This document shows, one piece after another, positions 17,566-26,379 of a stretch of 64,000 nt of DNA. Numbering within the stretch: position 1 is the first letter of the stretch; every line of letters begins with the position of its first letter. Below the pieces are notes generated by a model that searched no databases, was not told the DNA's origin, and was given only the letters and a program-made list of their open reading frames with translations. Source of the stretch: an uncultured Bacteroidales bacterium (GTDB lineage: Bacteria; Bacteroidota; Bacteroidia; Bacteroidales; UBA932); the NCBI GenBank assembly GCA_944323245.1, contig CALURT010000005.1:54997-118996 (forward strand), written 5' to 3'. A program made the translations under genes and the position numbers.

Positions 17566-17755
17566 TTAACGTCAGTTCGACGAATTTGTGTTGCTCAGGA
17601 TTAAGGAATTCGTCGAACCGTCGTTAAGGATTTCTCTGAAATCCAATTTTCTTAATCCCCAGTCGCTATGGCGACAGCCCCTTACAAAGGGGCACCACCC
17701 TCCGCCACCTCCCTCGCCGGGCTGTTCACTCTCGAATGTCCACCGGACATTCTCG
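17566..17755 (-). repeat. Composite palindromic intergenic repeat, copy C (inverted)
   Basis: Read on the minus strand this copy matches A and D: a CCCTCGCCGGG-type module, CCCCTTTGTAAGGGG (17678-17692), a GTCGC-GCGAC hairpin, GGATTTCAGAGAAATCC, and the final stem at 17566-17627. The stem ends CTGACGTTAA only 2 nt before the URO-D gene start. An extra hairpin GAATGTCC-ACC-GGACATTC lies near 17734-17752. Confidence 0.83.
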
Positions 17756-17794
17756 TAAACCGCTCACGACATCGCAGAACGCGTTGTTTTGTAA

Positions 17795-19354
17795 TCAGTT
17801 CGAGGAATCGGCATCGATGCTGTAAAGTCTCAGATAGCCGAGGTTGTCGTGAAGATTGTCATCCTTGCTGTTTCCTCCCCTGTCAGGTATGGCATTGACT
17901 GCTGCCTTGATTTTCTCGCTGTCAGGATATGCGTTCAGTCCGAGTTCGAAGAGTCCGATATTGTCTCCGGCTTTTCCGATCCTGTCTTCTTCACCGCTGT
18001 AATATCCACCCTTGATAGAGCAGTCTTTCGTCACATAGAAATCGGAATAGAATTCGTATGCGAGACGGAGGTTTTCACCTGTCGGGGCAGTGTAGGCGTA
18101 CATGTCGATGCCGTTGTTCTGGCATATCCTTGCGGCGGAAGAAAGGACCTGGAGAGTGAGCGACGAGTACTGCAGGCCTTTCATAGGGCCGGTGTCATGG
18201 CGGTAGCGGTCATAGACTTCACCGTCCTGTACTGCAGGTGCGGAGGCGCTTTCACGTGCGCAAGGTTCGTCTCCTTCCATGAAGATACAGCCCTGAATCA
18301 GTTCGTAGAAGTCACGCGGATTTTCAGGGGAATCTATGGCGAACTGTACGAGAGACGGGTCGTCGAGTGCATAACCTATCGACAGGAGTCCCCACATGTG
18401 CGCTGCAAGGTGGTTCTGCCAATACTGCTGGTTGAAGTAGTCGTTGTTTTCCCATGCGTTCATGCTGGCACGGATGTGGTCCACGATTTTCCTGAACCAT
18501 TTCTCTATTACGGTCTTCTGCTCTGCAGTAATGTACTCGGTGTTTTTCAGATAGTCGTAAGTGACGAAGAACGGGAACATCACGCGGGAAAGGTACATTC
18601 CTGCACCGGTGGTGTTTTCATCCTGTCCGATAGGATATTCCACGTTCTGACATGCGTTTGCCCAGTTGAAGAGTACGTCGGCCGCTTTCTGTCGGTATTG
18701 TGCCTTGAGGTCGGCATCGTCGGTGACCTCAGCACCCACTATCAGGTATAGGTTCTGGGCAGCAGGCCCTTTTGCGTATTTGTACAGCAGTTCCATGTCG
18801 GTGTTTTCCTGTTTCTGTTCCGTGGTTACTCCGTCCGGATCATATCCAAGAGCGCCGTTCGCTCTGATGAATACGAAATCCATCGTGCTTACAATTGACG
18901 GAGCTCCTGCCTTGTAGGCTGCCTTGATCTTGTCGAACTGTTCCTGCGTGAATGCCAAAGAAGGGTGTGTGAACGTGATGTTCAATTTCTTGCCTTCTTG
19001 TTTGATGGTGAAATTGTCGGAAAGGCTTCCGGAAGTCACTGTCAATGTGGCTGTCCTGTCTTCCTGTCCCGGGTTTTCGGTCACGTTGACCGTGACGGCT
19101 CCGCTGCCGTTGCCGGAAGCATTGCCTGTGATGGCGGCCCATTCTTCGTCGCCGGTGAACGAGAGGGATGCTGTCCAGTCTCCGTTGCAGATGAATTCTA
19201 CCGTAACGTCATCTCCGGTGTAAGGTACGGTGGCGTCTTCAGTCACGATACTGAGTTGAGGGTTCTTTTCCTCCGTCTGCGGTTCTTCGCATGAAGTGAC
19301 TGCGAACGGCAACATTGCGGTAATCATTGCCAAAGTTTTCAATGTGTGTTTCAT
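17795..19354 (-). CDS. BACON-domain alginate-lyase-fold lipoprotein (paralogue 1)
   Basis: This 519-residue protein starts MKHTLKTLAMITAMLPFAVTSCEEP, a lipoprotein signal with Cys22. The frame is open 13 codons further upstream, but the start at 19354 gives the signal peptide. Residues of about 30-115 are a BACON domain (CNGDWTASLSF ending IKQEGKK). The rest resembles alginate-lyase-type (alpha/alpha) barrels, with likely active-site residues in NNDYFNQQYWQNHLAAH and DRYRHD; similarity to PL38-type uronan lyases is possible but not tested. It probably cleaves a uronate polysaccharide. A near-duplicate gene lies 19 nt upstream, and long stretches of the second half are virtually identical. Confidence 0.82.
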   Translation of the reverse strand: MKHTLKTLAMITAMLPFAVTSCEEPQTEEKNPQLSIVTEDATVPYTGDDVTVEFICNGDWTASLSFTGDEEWAAITGNASGNGSGAVTVNVTENPGQEDRTATLTVTSGSLSDNFTIKQEGKKLNITFTHPSLAFTQEQFDKIKAAYKAGAPSIVSTMDFVFIRANGALGYDPDGVTTEQKQENTDMELLYKYAKGPAAQNLYLIVGAEVTDDADLKAQYRQKAADVLFNWANACQNVEYPIGQDENTTGAGMYLSRVMFPFFVTYDYLKNTEYITAEQKTVIEKWFRKIVDHIRASMNAWENNDYFNQQYWQNHLAAHMWGLLSIGYALDDPSLVQFAIDSPENPRDFYELIQGCIFMEGDEPCARESASAPAVQDGEVYDRYRHDTGPMKGLQYSSLTLQVLSSAARICQNNGIDMYAYTAPTGENLRLAYEFYSDFYVTKDCSIKGGYYSGEEDRIGKAGDNIGLFELGLNAYPDSEKIKAAVNAIPDRGGNSKDDNLHDNLGYLRLYSIDADSSN

Positions 19355-19373
19355 AATGATAACGTGTTTGTGG

Positions 19374-20933
19374 TTAATTGGATGAATCGACATCGATGCT
19401 GTACAGTCTCAGATAACCGAGATTGTCATGAAGATTTGTTTTGTCATCATTGGCACCTCTGTCAGGAATAGAGTTTATGACTTCCTTGATTTTTTCACTG
19501 TCGGGATAAGCGTTGTATCCGAGTTCGAAGAGTCCGATATGGTCTCCCGCCTTTCCGAGCCTGTCTTCTTCACCGCTGTAATATCCACCCTTGATGGAGC
19601 AGTCTTTCGTGATATAGAAATCGGCGTAGAACTCGTATGCAAGACGGAGGTTTTCACCTGTCGGGGCAGTGTAGGCGTACATGTCGATGCCGTTGTTCTG
19701 ACATATTCTTGCGGCGGATGAAAGGACCTGAAGAGTGAGCGACGAGTACTGCAGACCTTTCATAGGGCCGGTGTCATGGCGGTAGCGGTCATAGACTTCA
19801 CCGTCCTGTACGGCAGGGGCGGAGGCGCTTTCACGTGCGCAAGGTTCGTCTCCTTCCATGAAGATACAGCCCTGAATCAGTTCGTAGAAGTCACGCGGAT
19901 TTTCAGGGGAGTCGATGGCGAACTGTACGAGTGACGGGTCGTCCAATGCATATCCTATCGACAGAAGTCCCCACATGTGTGCGGCAAGATGATTCTGATA
20001 ATATTGCTGGTTGAAATAATCGTTGTTTTCCCATGCGTTCATGCTGGCACGGATGTGGTCCACAATGCGTCTGAACCAGTTTTCAATGACAGTTTTCTGT
20101 TCTGCGGTAATGTATTCCGTATTTTTTACATAATCATAACCTACGAAGAACGGGAACATCACGCGTGAAAGATACATCCCTGCTCCTGTCTTGTTTTCTT
20201 CATTCCCGACAGGATATTCCACATTTTGTAATGCGGAAGCCCAGCTGTACATCACTTCTACTGCCTTTGTAAGGTATTGCTTCTTCATTTCAGCGTCATC
20301 CGTCATGTGTGAAGCAAGCATAAGGAATATATTCTGCATGGCAGGACCTTTGGCGCGCTTGTACAGCAATTCCATGTCGGAGTTTTCCTGCTTGTCGGCA
20401 GTAGAAACGGTCTCAGGATCGTATTTGAGAGCGTTGGTGGCGCGTGTCATTACGAAATCCATTGTTTTCTTGACTGTCGGAGCACCTGCATCGTATGCGG
20501 CCTTGATTTTATCCAACTGTTCCTGAGTGAACGCCAAAGAAGGGTGTGTGAACGTAATGTTCAGTTTCTTGCCTTCCTGTTTGATTGTGAAGTTGTCTGT
20601 AAGGTTTCCGGAAGCCACAGTCAATGTGGCTGTCCTGTCTTCCTGCCCGGAATTCTCGGATACGGTGACAATAATGGCGGCACTGCCGTTGCCGGAAGCA
20701 TTGCCTGAGATGGCAGCCCATTCCTCGTCTCCGGAGAACGAGAGGGCTGCCGTCCAGTCCCCGTTGCAGATGAATTCTACCGTGACATCGTCGCCGGTGT
20801 ATGGTATGGTGGCATCTTCTGTCACTATACTGAGTTGCGGGTTGGTTTCCTCCGTCTGCGGCTCTTCGCAGGAAGTGACTGCAAACGGCAGCATGGCGGC
20901 AATCATTGCCAAAGTTTTCAATGTGTGTTTCAT
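19374..20933 (-). CDS. BACON-domain alginate-lyase-fold lipoprotein (paralogue 2)
   Basis: This 519-residue tandem paralogue of the next gene has the same layout: lipoprotein signal (Cys22), BACON domain, and lyase-like barrel with NNDYFNQQYYQNHLAAH and DRYRHD. The first and last quarters and the region after the active-site motifs are nearly identical to paralogue 1, while about residues 135-270 differ much more. That mosaic pattern suggests duplication followed by gene conversion. The upstream sequences (AACCACAAACACGTTAT) are also duplicated. It may differ from its twin in the chain length or residue it accepts. Confidence 0.82.
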   Translation of the reverse strand: MKHTLKTLAMIAAMLPFAVTSCEEPQTEETNPQLSIVTEDATIPYTGDDVTVEFICNGDWTAALSFSGDEEWAAISGNASGNGSAAIIVTVSENSGQEDRTATLTVASGNLTDNFTIKQEGKKLNITFTHPSLAFTQEQLDKIKAAYDAGAPTVKKTMDFVMTRATNALKYDPETVSTADKQENSDMELLYKRAKGPAMQNIFLMLASHMTDDAEMKKQYLTKAVEVMYSWASALQNVEYPVGNEENKTGAGMYLSRVMFPFFVGYDYVKNTEYITAEQKTVIENWFRRIVDHIRASMNAWENNDYFNQQYYQNHLAAHMWGLLSIGYALDDPSLVQFAIDSPENPRDFYELIQGCIFMEGDEPCARESASAPAVQDGEVYDRYRHDTGPMKGLQYSSLTLQVLSSAARICQNNGIDMYAYTAPTGENLRLAYEFYADFYITKDCSIKGGYYSGEEDRLGKAGDHIGLFELGYNAYPDSEKIKEVINSIPDRGANDDKTNLHDNLGYLRLYSIDVDSSN

Positions 20934-21018
20934 AATTATAACGTGTTTGTGGTTAATATTTTACTTTGCACCGTCCCATCGGCGGAAACGTAATCCATGG
21001 CGATGGCGGAAAAGCGGG

Positions 21019-21342
21019 TTATTCCATGTAAAAGCACTGGTGCAGGGGAATGCTTACAGGCGAATTGTCCGGATTGGTCTCCATGATGTCCTTCATGTAG
21101 GCCCACCAACGCTGTATGATTTCCGTACCGCCGAGGTCCTGTGAACCTTGGTCTCCCGATACTTTCTGTACTGCGAACAGTATGTTCGTCTCCTTGTCCC
21201 AGAAAATGGAATAGTCATATACTCCGGATTCTTTCAGCAGGGCTTTCACTTCCGGCCATATTTCCTTGTGACGTCTTTCATATTCTTCCTCGAAACCCGG
21301 TTTGAGGAACATTTTGAATGCTTCTATTTTCATGATTTTCAA
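21019..21342 (-). CDS. rhaM: L-rhamnose mutarotase
   Basis: This 107-residue protein matches the RhaM/YiiL family, which interconverts the anomers of L-rhamnose. Typical features are AFKMFLKPGFEEEYERRHKEI, VYDYSIFWDKETNILFAV and QRWWAYMKDIM, with the conserved His and Trp pair. An in-frame ATG three codons later is an alternative start. Its presence inside a lyase/GH105 cluster indicates that the polysaccharide contains rhamnose. No rhamnose isomerase or kinase gene is in the window. Confidence 0.9.
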   Translation of the reverse strand: MKIMKIEAFKMFLKPGFEEEYERRHKEIWPEVKALLKESGVYDYSIFWDKETNILFAVQKVSGDQGSQDLGGTEIIQRWWAYMKDIMETNPDNSPVSIPLHQCFYME

Positions 21343-21369
21343 TGAATTGAACTATGTGTTGCCTACTTG

Positions 21370-22602
21370 TTACCTTCCGTGGGTAAGAGTTACCGGCCCA
21401 AACAGATGCAAGGCCATGCTGCCTCTGTCGTTTGCTTCGAGCACGTCTTCGAATTTCTGCTCGTCAGGATAGCGGCAATGTGCGATTTCCCAAAGGCTGT
21501 AATTTGTCGTGTCATTGGAGTTTATCCAACTGTCCTCCCCTGCGTAGAATCCGTTTTTGATGACTGTGTCTTTCAGGATATAGAAATCCGAATAGTACAG
21601 CAGGGGCAGTTTCACGCATTCGCCGGTTTCCGCTGCCCATCCGTAAAGGTCGACACCTATCATCCGTCCCATTTCGGCGCAGGCTACGAGCAGGGTAGAG
21701 GAGAGACCGCAATATTGCAGACCTCTGTTCGGCTTGGTCTTGTAGTCCTTGTAGTGGCCGCCGAGACTGAAATGACGGTATCTGTCCATGATTTCCCCGT
21801 CTTCAGTCCTGACGATGACTGGTTCGTTGATATAAGGTTTTTGCCCTTCCATGAGGATCAGGCCCTCTATCACATCCTTGACATCCCTCGGGTTCTCTTC
21901 GGAATCAAGTGCGTAGTTTACGAGGTCTTCATCGCCGAGGATGATGCCCCATGACATAAGCCCCATCGCATCTGCGGCAATATGGTTCTGATAATATTGT
22001 TTTCCGAAATAATCATTGGCTTCCCAGCGTCTTGCACCTTCCTTTATGTGCGGAAGCAGGACTTTCAGCCAGTTTTCGAAATTTTCAATGGAAGCCTGCG
22101 GGACAAGGTCGTCGGCACGTAAAAGGTCGTAGGCATACAGGAACGGGAACATGCTTCTTGCCACTTCCATTCCGGTGTTCGGATAGCGGATTTCCGGATC
22201 GAAACATGCTCCGGGAAGAGGCGTGTGGGAAGTCCAGATATCCATGATTTCCACTGCCTTGCGTGCATATTTTCTGTCCCCGCTTATGTGGTATGCGATG
22301 GCAAGGTCGCGGGCGTAGTCTCCGCTTCTGATGCATGACTGATAGAAGGCGTGGCTGTCATTTCCGGCGTACACGGCAGGAGCCCAGTCTTTTTCAAAAC
22401 ATACGGCAAGTCTTTCCTGCAAGGCCTCCCAAGCTCCTGCAAACGGTTCTTCACCTGACAATGCGTTCCGCTTCATGATGGAAATGTCTTCCTTGTCGAG
22501 AATCAGGCGGGGAAATCCTTCAGGAATCGTAAAAGGAGTTTCGGCTTTGGCTGCCGACACTGCGAGAGCAAAGACTGCAATCAGAATTGTCAAACGTTTC
22601 AT
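21370..22602 (-). CDS. Alginate-lyase-fold secreted protein without BACON domain (paralogue 3)
   Basis: This 410-residue protein has a cleavable signal peptide (MKRLTILIAVFALAVSAAKA) and no lipobox, so it is probably periplasmic. The barrel region is homologous to the two BACON lyases: ANDYFGKQYYQNHIAADAMG and DRYRHFS keep the presumed catalytic Asn/His and Tyr/Arg, and YYSDFYILKDTVIKNGFYAGEDSW matches the C-terminal part. A division of labour is likely, with the lipoproteins acting at the surface or outer membrane and this one on imported oligosaccharides. Its start overlaps the GH105 stop by 4 bp, so translation may be coupled. Confidence 0.8.
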   Translation of the reverse strand: MKRLTILIAVFALAVSAAKAETPFTIPEGFPRLILDKEDISIMKRNALSGEEPFAGAWEALQERLAVCFEKDWAPAVYAGNDSHAFYQSCIRSGDYARDLAIAYHISGDRKYARKAVEIMDIWTSHTPLPGACFDPEIRYPNTGMEVARSMFPFLYAYDLLRADDLVPQASIENFENWLKVLLPHIKEGARRWEANDYFGKQYYQNHIAADAMGLMSWGIILGDEDLVNYALDSEENPRDVKDVIEGLILMEGQKPYINEPVIVRTEDGEIMDRYRHFSLGGHYKDYKTKPNRGLQYCGLSSTLLVACAEMGRMIGVDLYGWAAETGECVKLPLLYYSDFYILKDTVIKNGFYAGEDSWINSNDTTNYSLWEIAHCRYPDEQKFEDVLEANDRGSMALHLFGPVTLTHGR

Positions 22603-23801
22603 TTCGCTTTAGTGTTTATATATTTGATGATTTCTTTTCCGGTCAGTGCGAGTGCCGCTGTCCCGTAGACTTCATTCTTGTCGGAGGAAATGTTTTCCGG
22701 GGTATCTCCGATAGGTTGTATATAACCGAGCATTCCGTCAGGATGCATGGCACTTACCAATGATTCCCACGCCTTGACGGCATTCTTCAAATATTCCGAT
22801 TCGTCCATGAGCCCGTTGTTTATACCCCACCACAATGCGTATGCACAGAATCCGGTGGCACTCATTTCCTTGACCGGAAACGAGTCAGGATCGAGCAGGC
22901 TCGTCCGCCAATAACCTTCGGGAGACTGTAGCTCTACAAGCCGGGGCATCATTTCCCTGTACAGACCTATGTAGAAGTCACGGTCGTAATAGTCTTCCGG
23001 CAGCAGGTCTATGACTTTCGCAAGCGAGGCTATTACCCATCCGTTGCCGCGCCCCCAGAATACCTTGGCTCCGTTGGCCTCTTTCATGGACATGAATCTC
23101 GTATCCCGGAAAAAGAGGCTGTCTTCCTCTGAATACAGGGCTTCGACTGTCCTGTGATATTCTTCGTTCATGAATTCGCGGTATCTGTCATCGCCGGTAA
23201 TGTCGGACAGCAAGGCGTATGTCGGAGCTGCCATATAGAGGGCGTCGCACCAGCACCAGCGTTCGTGATTGCATGCCAGATTGAAGTCGAGATTATCCGA
23301 GTTAGGATAATATTTCATCTGATAGTCAAGCCTTTCTATGGTAGGAATGAGTTCCCTCCATCCTCCTTCAAGGACATCCAGCTGCTTTTGGTAATCGCAG
23401 ATTGTATCTATGAGATATCTCGGACTGCACTTGTCAAGATACAGGTCCATATACATCATGCTGACAGCTATGTCGTTCGCAGGGTTCAGGGTTTTCGGTG
23501 CAGGCTCGTATTTCGTGTTTTCTCCGATTTCCCGCAGACGTGAACGGAACCCGCAGGAGTCATCGGTCCTGGACCATTCCGCTACTGCGCTGAGGAAAAC
23601 TCCGTCAGCCCATCCGGTGTATTGCGGGTTGTAGATGGCCCTTCCGGTCAATGGCATATTCTCCAATTGCCATGAAACGGCATCGTTCACCACTTTTTTC
23701 ACTGCATCTTCCTCGATTGCCGGAGAATAGGTCTCTCCTCCGTTTCCGCAGGCGGTCAGCGCCGACACGGCGATAATCCATAAGTAAATTGACTTTCTCA
23801 T
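22599..23801 (-). CDS. Glycoside hydrolase family 105 unsaturated uronyl hydrolase (lipoprotein)
   Basis: This 400-residue protein starts MRKSIYLWIIAVSALTACGNG, with a lipobox Cys; an open frame extends 15 codons upstream but the signal peptide decides the start. The (alpha/alpha)6 barrel motifs of GH105/GH88 are present: NPQYTGWADGVFLSAVAEW, NHERWCWCDALYMAAPTYALL (catalytic Asp), KVFWGRGNGWVIASLAKV and EMSATGFCAYALWWGIN. Members hydrate the 4,5-double bond of unsaturated galacturonyl- or glucuronyl-rhamnose units left by lyases. Next to three lyase-like genes and RhaM this strongly supports a uronate-rhamnose substrate. Confidence 0.9.
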   Translation of the reverse strand: MRKSIYLWIIAVSALTACGNGGETYSPAIEEDAVKKVVNDAVSWQLENMPLTGRAIYNPQYTGWADGVFLSAVAEWSRTDDSCGFRSRLREIGENTKYEPAPKTLNPANDIAVSMMYMDLYLDKCSPRYLIDTICDYQKQLDVLEGGWRELIPTIERLDYQMKYYPNSDNLDFNLACNHERWCWCDALYMAAPTYALLSDITGDDRYREFMNEEYHRTVEALYSEEDSLFFRDTRFMSMKEANGAKVFWGRGNGWVIASLAKVIDLLPEDYYDRDFYIGLYREMMPRLVELQSPEGYWRTSLLDPDSFPVKEMSATGFCAYALWWGINNGLMDESEYLKNAVKAWESLVSAMHPDGMLGYIQPIGDTPENISSDKNEVYGTAALALTGKEIIKYINTKAK

Positions 23802-23811
23802 TTGCAATATC

Positions 23812-24612
23812 TTATTTGTCAAATTTGAATACCTTGAAATCTGCATAACATGATGTCCTGCCCCACATCTGCCGCAATCCTATCCTGCCTCCGTCTATGT
23901 CAGGATGCGAAGACAGATTGAAATGGAAGAGTTTCTCCTTTCCGTCACCGGCGACATTCATGAACAGCATGCTTCCGCGTTTGATGACCGTTATGTGGTA
24001 TGTGATTCCGGTCCTGAAAAGTCCGGTGTTTTCATATTCCGGCATCAGGGCCGTTCCATCAAGCCCTTTCCCGGTTTCCGGCATGTAACGCCGTCCTCTG
24101 ACATAGTCGGCCTTCAGGGTGTCCCCCTTCTCCACCGCATAGCTTATATGCCATGCGTTCATGTGGTTGAAGTACGTTGCCATTGCCGGGACGGTGCGCT
24201 TGTCGTTCCATTCCATGATGTCATGGCTGTATCCGTCCGCCCCGGATCCGTTCGCATGGAGGTAAATGATATTGACAGTTTCCGTACTGCAGGTGTCGAG
24301 ACGGGTGAAATCGTATTCCACACGGATATCCCCCTCATATTCCTGTGTGTTCCACAGGACCACATGGTCGCTGTTCGAGTTTATCCTGTCCCCGGCGGAC
24401 AGGACGAGACCTTCAGGGGTAATCTCCACCGAGCCGCACAACCCGTCCAGATGCCATACTGTGGTATCCAAATCATTGAAATCGTCGTGAAAAACCTTTT
24501 TCCAATGCAGGGATTCGGCTTCCCTGTAGGATTTTTCAGGATTACCGGAACATCCCGTGCAGACCGTTGCCAACAGCCCGGCGAGTACAGTTATGAGAAT
24601 CTGCGTCTTCAT
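23812..24612 (-). CDS. DUF1961 family lipoprotein
   Basis: This 266-residue protein has a lipoprotein signal (MKTQILITVLAGLLATVCTGC) and a jelly-roll type domain of the DUF1961 family. Conserved parts are YFNHMNAWHISYAVEKGDTLKADYVRGRRYMPE and TGLFRTGITYHITVIKRGSMLFMNV. The family occurs in uronate and ulvan-type PULs of Bacteroidota and has no agreed function; a carbohydrate-binding or lyase/hydrolase role is possible. It lies directly after susD (1-nt gap) and 10 nt before GH105. Confidence 0.8.
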   Translation of the reverse strand: MKTQILITVLAGLLATVCTGCSGNPEKSYREAESLHWKKVFHDDFNDLDTTVWHLDGLCGSVEITPEGLVLSAGDRINSNSDHVVLWNTQEYEGDIRVEYDFTRLDTCSTETVNIIYLHANGSGADGYSHDIMEWNDKRTVPAMATYFNHMNAWHISYAVEKGDTLKADYVRGRRYMPETGKGLDGTALMPEYENTGLFRTGITYHITVIKRGSMLFMNVAGDGKEKLFHFNLSSHPDIDGGRIGLRQMWGRTSCYADFKVFKFDK

Positions 24613-24613
24613 G

Positions 24614-26326
24614 CTACCATCCCGGGTTGTTCGGCAGCAATGCCGGATTGTTGGTCGTTTCTTCAGACGGGAGCGGCCAAAGATTGTTTCTCGATTCGAA
24701 TGTCCTTGTAAAGAGGGTGTTTCCCATCAGGTCCACTTCCTGTCTTCCGTTCAGTATCTCTTCGGCTACGCCCCACCTCCGGAGGTCGCTGAACCTGTGC
24801 CCTTCACCGGCGAGTTCGTAGGCACGCTCGTTCATTATGCGTTCTCTCATTTCTTCCTGGGATGTCACTGCAAGCCATTCCGGACCGCTGTTCAGTTCCG
24901 GCATGTTTACCGACGGCCTTTGACGGACCTTGTTCAGTTCCCTGACGGCATTGGCAAGCTGTCCGTCTTCATTGTAGGCCTCGGAAAGCATCAGAAGGAC
25001 GTCTGCGAAGCGGATAATCGAGAAATTGACAGGGGAGTGACGTCTGTCGTTCACAAGTCCGTTCATATCTCCGGTCGGAACGAATTTCCTGTAGAGATAG
25101 ACCCTCCAGTCCCTTGCCTGGATGAAACCGTTGGCGGCAGTGACGCCTGATGCTATGGCGAAAATCTGTCTTTTCGTTTCCGTCCCCACATATCCGTCAT
25201 ACCATGAATACGGGACAATGAGATTTATGCTGAGTCTTGGATCCCTTCCTCTGTATGTCTCTCCGAGAAGGGCTGTGTCCGGAACTTCGGCAAAATCAGT
25301 AAGTTCTTCGTTGAGAGTGGCTTCGAACGCTTCTTTTTTCACCTCAGAGCTTTCATTGAATCCAGGGATCACGTCATTCCAGTTGAAAGGTTTGCCGTCT
25401 TTCCATTCGTACATGTCGGCCAACTTTACGGAAGGCATGCAAGTGGTCCTTCCACTGCCGTATGTTCCGCGGCTTCCGTAAATCATCGGGAATTCCATCC
25501 CGTAAAGGGCTCCGATATTTCCGAGATTCTGTATGGTGAACACTTCTTCGTGGCTTCCCGGAATAGGACCGGCTGTCTGGAACAGTGCATTGTAATCGTC
25601 ATACAGTGCATATCCGTAATCGTTGGTCTTGTTGTATACGATTTCTTCGAAATCCGCTATGGCTTCTTTCCATTCCTTGCAATAGAGATGGGCCTTGCCT
25701 CTGAGAGCATAGGCGGAGCCGATGGTAGCCCTTCCGTAATTCGCAGAGTCCCAACTGAGTGGGAGAAGGCCGATTGCCCTTGTGCAGTCATCTTTTATGA
25801 AATTCCAGCATTCTTCGGCGGTATTTCTCGGAAGCAGCATGTCCATGAACTTTTCCGAAATATCCCATGTCTCGTCATAGAGCGGCACGGAACCGAAGAA
25901 ATCCGTCAGATGGAAATAGTACAAGGCTCTCAGGAAATATGCCTCGCCGAGGATGTTGTTCTTTACGGTCTGGTCGATGTCCATTCCCGAGACGTTCTTT
26001 ATCACGGTGTTGGCACGGTGGACACCGTCCCAACTGTCACGCCAGTTCTGGACAAGGAATGCTTCGTTAGCAGTATATGTCCCCACCTCAAGAGGCGAGG
26101 CCGGCCCGTGGGCGATGTCCGAATAAGTGTCCCATAGTGGCATATATCCGAATGCCCCCTGGTTCTTGAGTTGGGCATAGACTCCCATCACGGCCTTTTT
26201 GGCATCCTCTTCGGTCTGCCAGAAATTGCCTTGTGCTATGGAATTGTACGGTGCGGTATCCAGATCCACGCAGGATACTAATGTGAAAGCCGCCAGTATT
26301 GCTGATATTATATTTGTCCTTTTCAT
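24614..26326 (-). CDS. SusD/RagB-family outer-membrane glycan-binding lipoprotein
   Basis: This 570-residue protein starts MKRTNIISAILAAFTLVSCVDLDTAP with a lipobox Cys; the frame is open 19 codons further but the signal fixes the start at 26326. The SusD pattern is clear: NFWQTEEDAKKAVMGVYAQL, AYFLRALYYFHLTDFFGSVPLYDE, ALRGKAHLYCKEWKEAIADFEEI, and the C-terminal NERAYELAGEGHRFSDLRRWG. It forms the lid over the SusC channel and captures oligosaccharides on the cell surface. The susC gene is 53 nt upstream, the standard pair. Confidence 0.95.
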   Translation of the reverse strand: MKRTNIISAILAAFTLVSCVDLDTAPYNSIAQGNFWQTEEDAKKAVMGVYAQLKNQGAFGYMPLWDTYSDIAHGPASPLEVGTYTANEAFLVQNWRDSWDGVHRANTVIKNVSGMDIDQTVKNNILGEAYFLRALYYFHLTDFFGSVPLYDETWDISEKFMDMLLPRNTAEECWNFIKDDCTRAIGLLPLSWDSANYGRATIGSAYALRGKAHLYCKEWKEAIADFEEIVYNKTNDYGYALYDDYNALFQTAGPIPGSHEEVFTIQNLGNIGALYGMEFPMIYGSRGTYGSGRTTCMPSVKLADMYEWKDGKPFNWNDVIPGFNESSEVKKEAFEATLNEELTDFAEVPDTALLGETYRGRDPRLSINLIVPYSWYDGYVGTETKRQIFAIASGVTAANGFIQARDWRVYLYRKFVPTGDMNGLVNDRRHSPVNFSIIRFADVLLMLSEAYNEDGQLANAVRELNKVRQRPSVNMPELNSGPEWLAVTSQEEMRERIMNERAYELAGEGHRFSDLRRWGVAEEILNGRQEVDLMGNTLFTRTFESRNNLWPLPSEETTNNPALLPNNPGW

Positions 26327-26379
26327 TTTCGAAACGTTATATTTTGTCATGAAATCCATTTTCCTCCGACAGGTATGGA

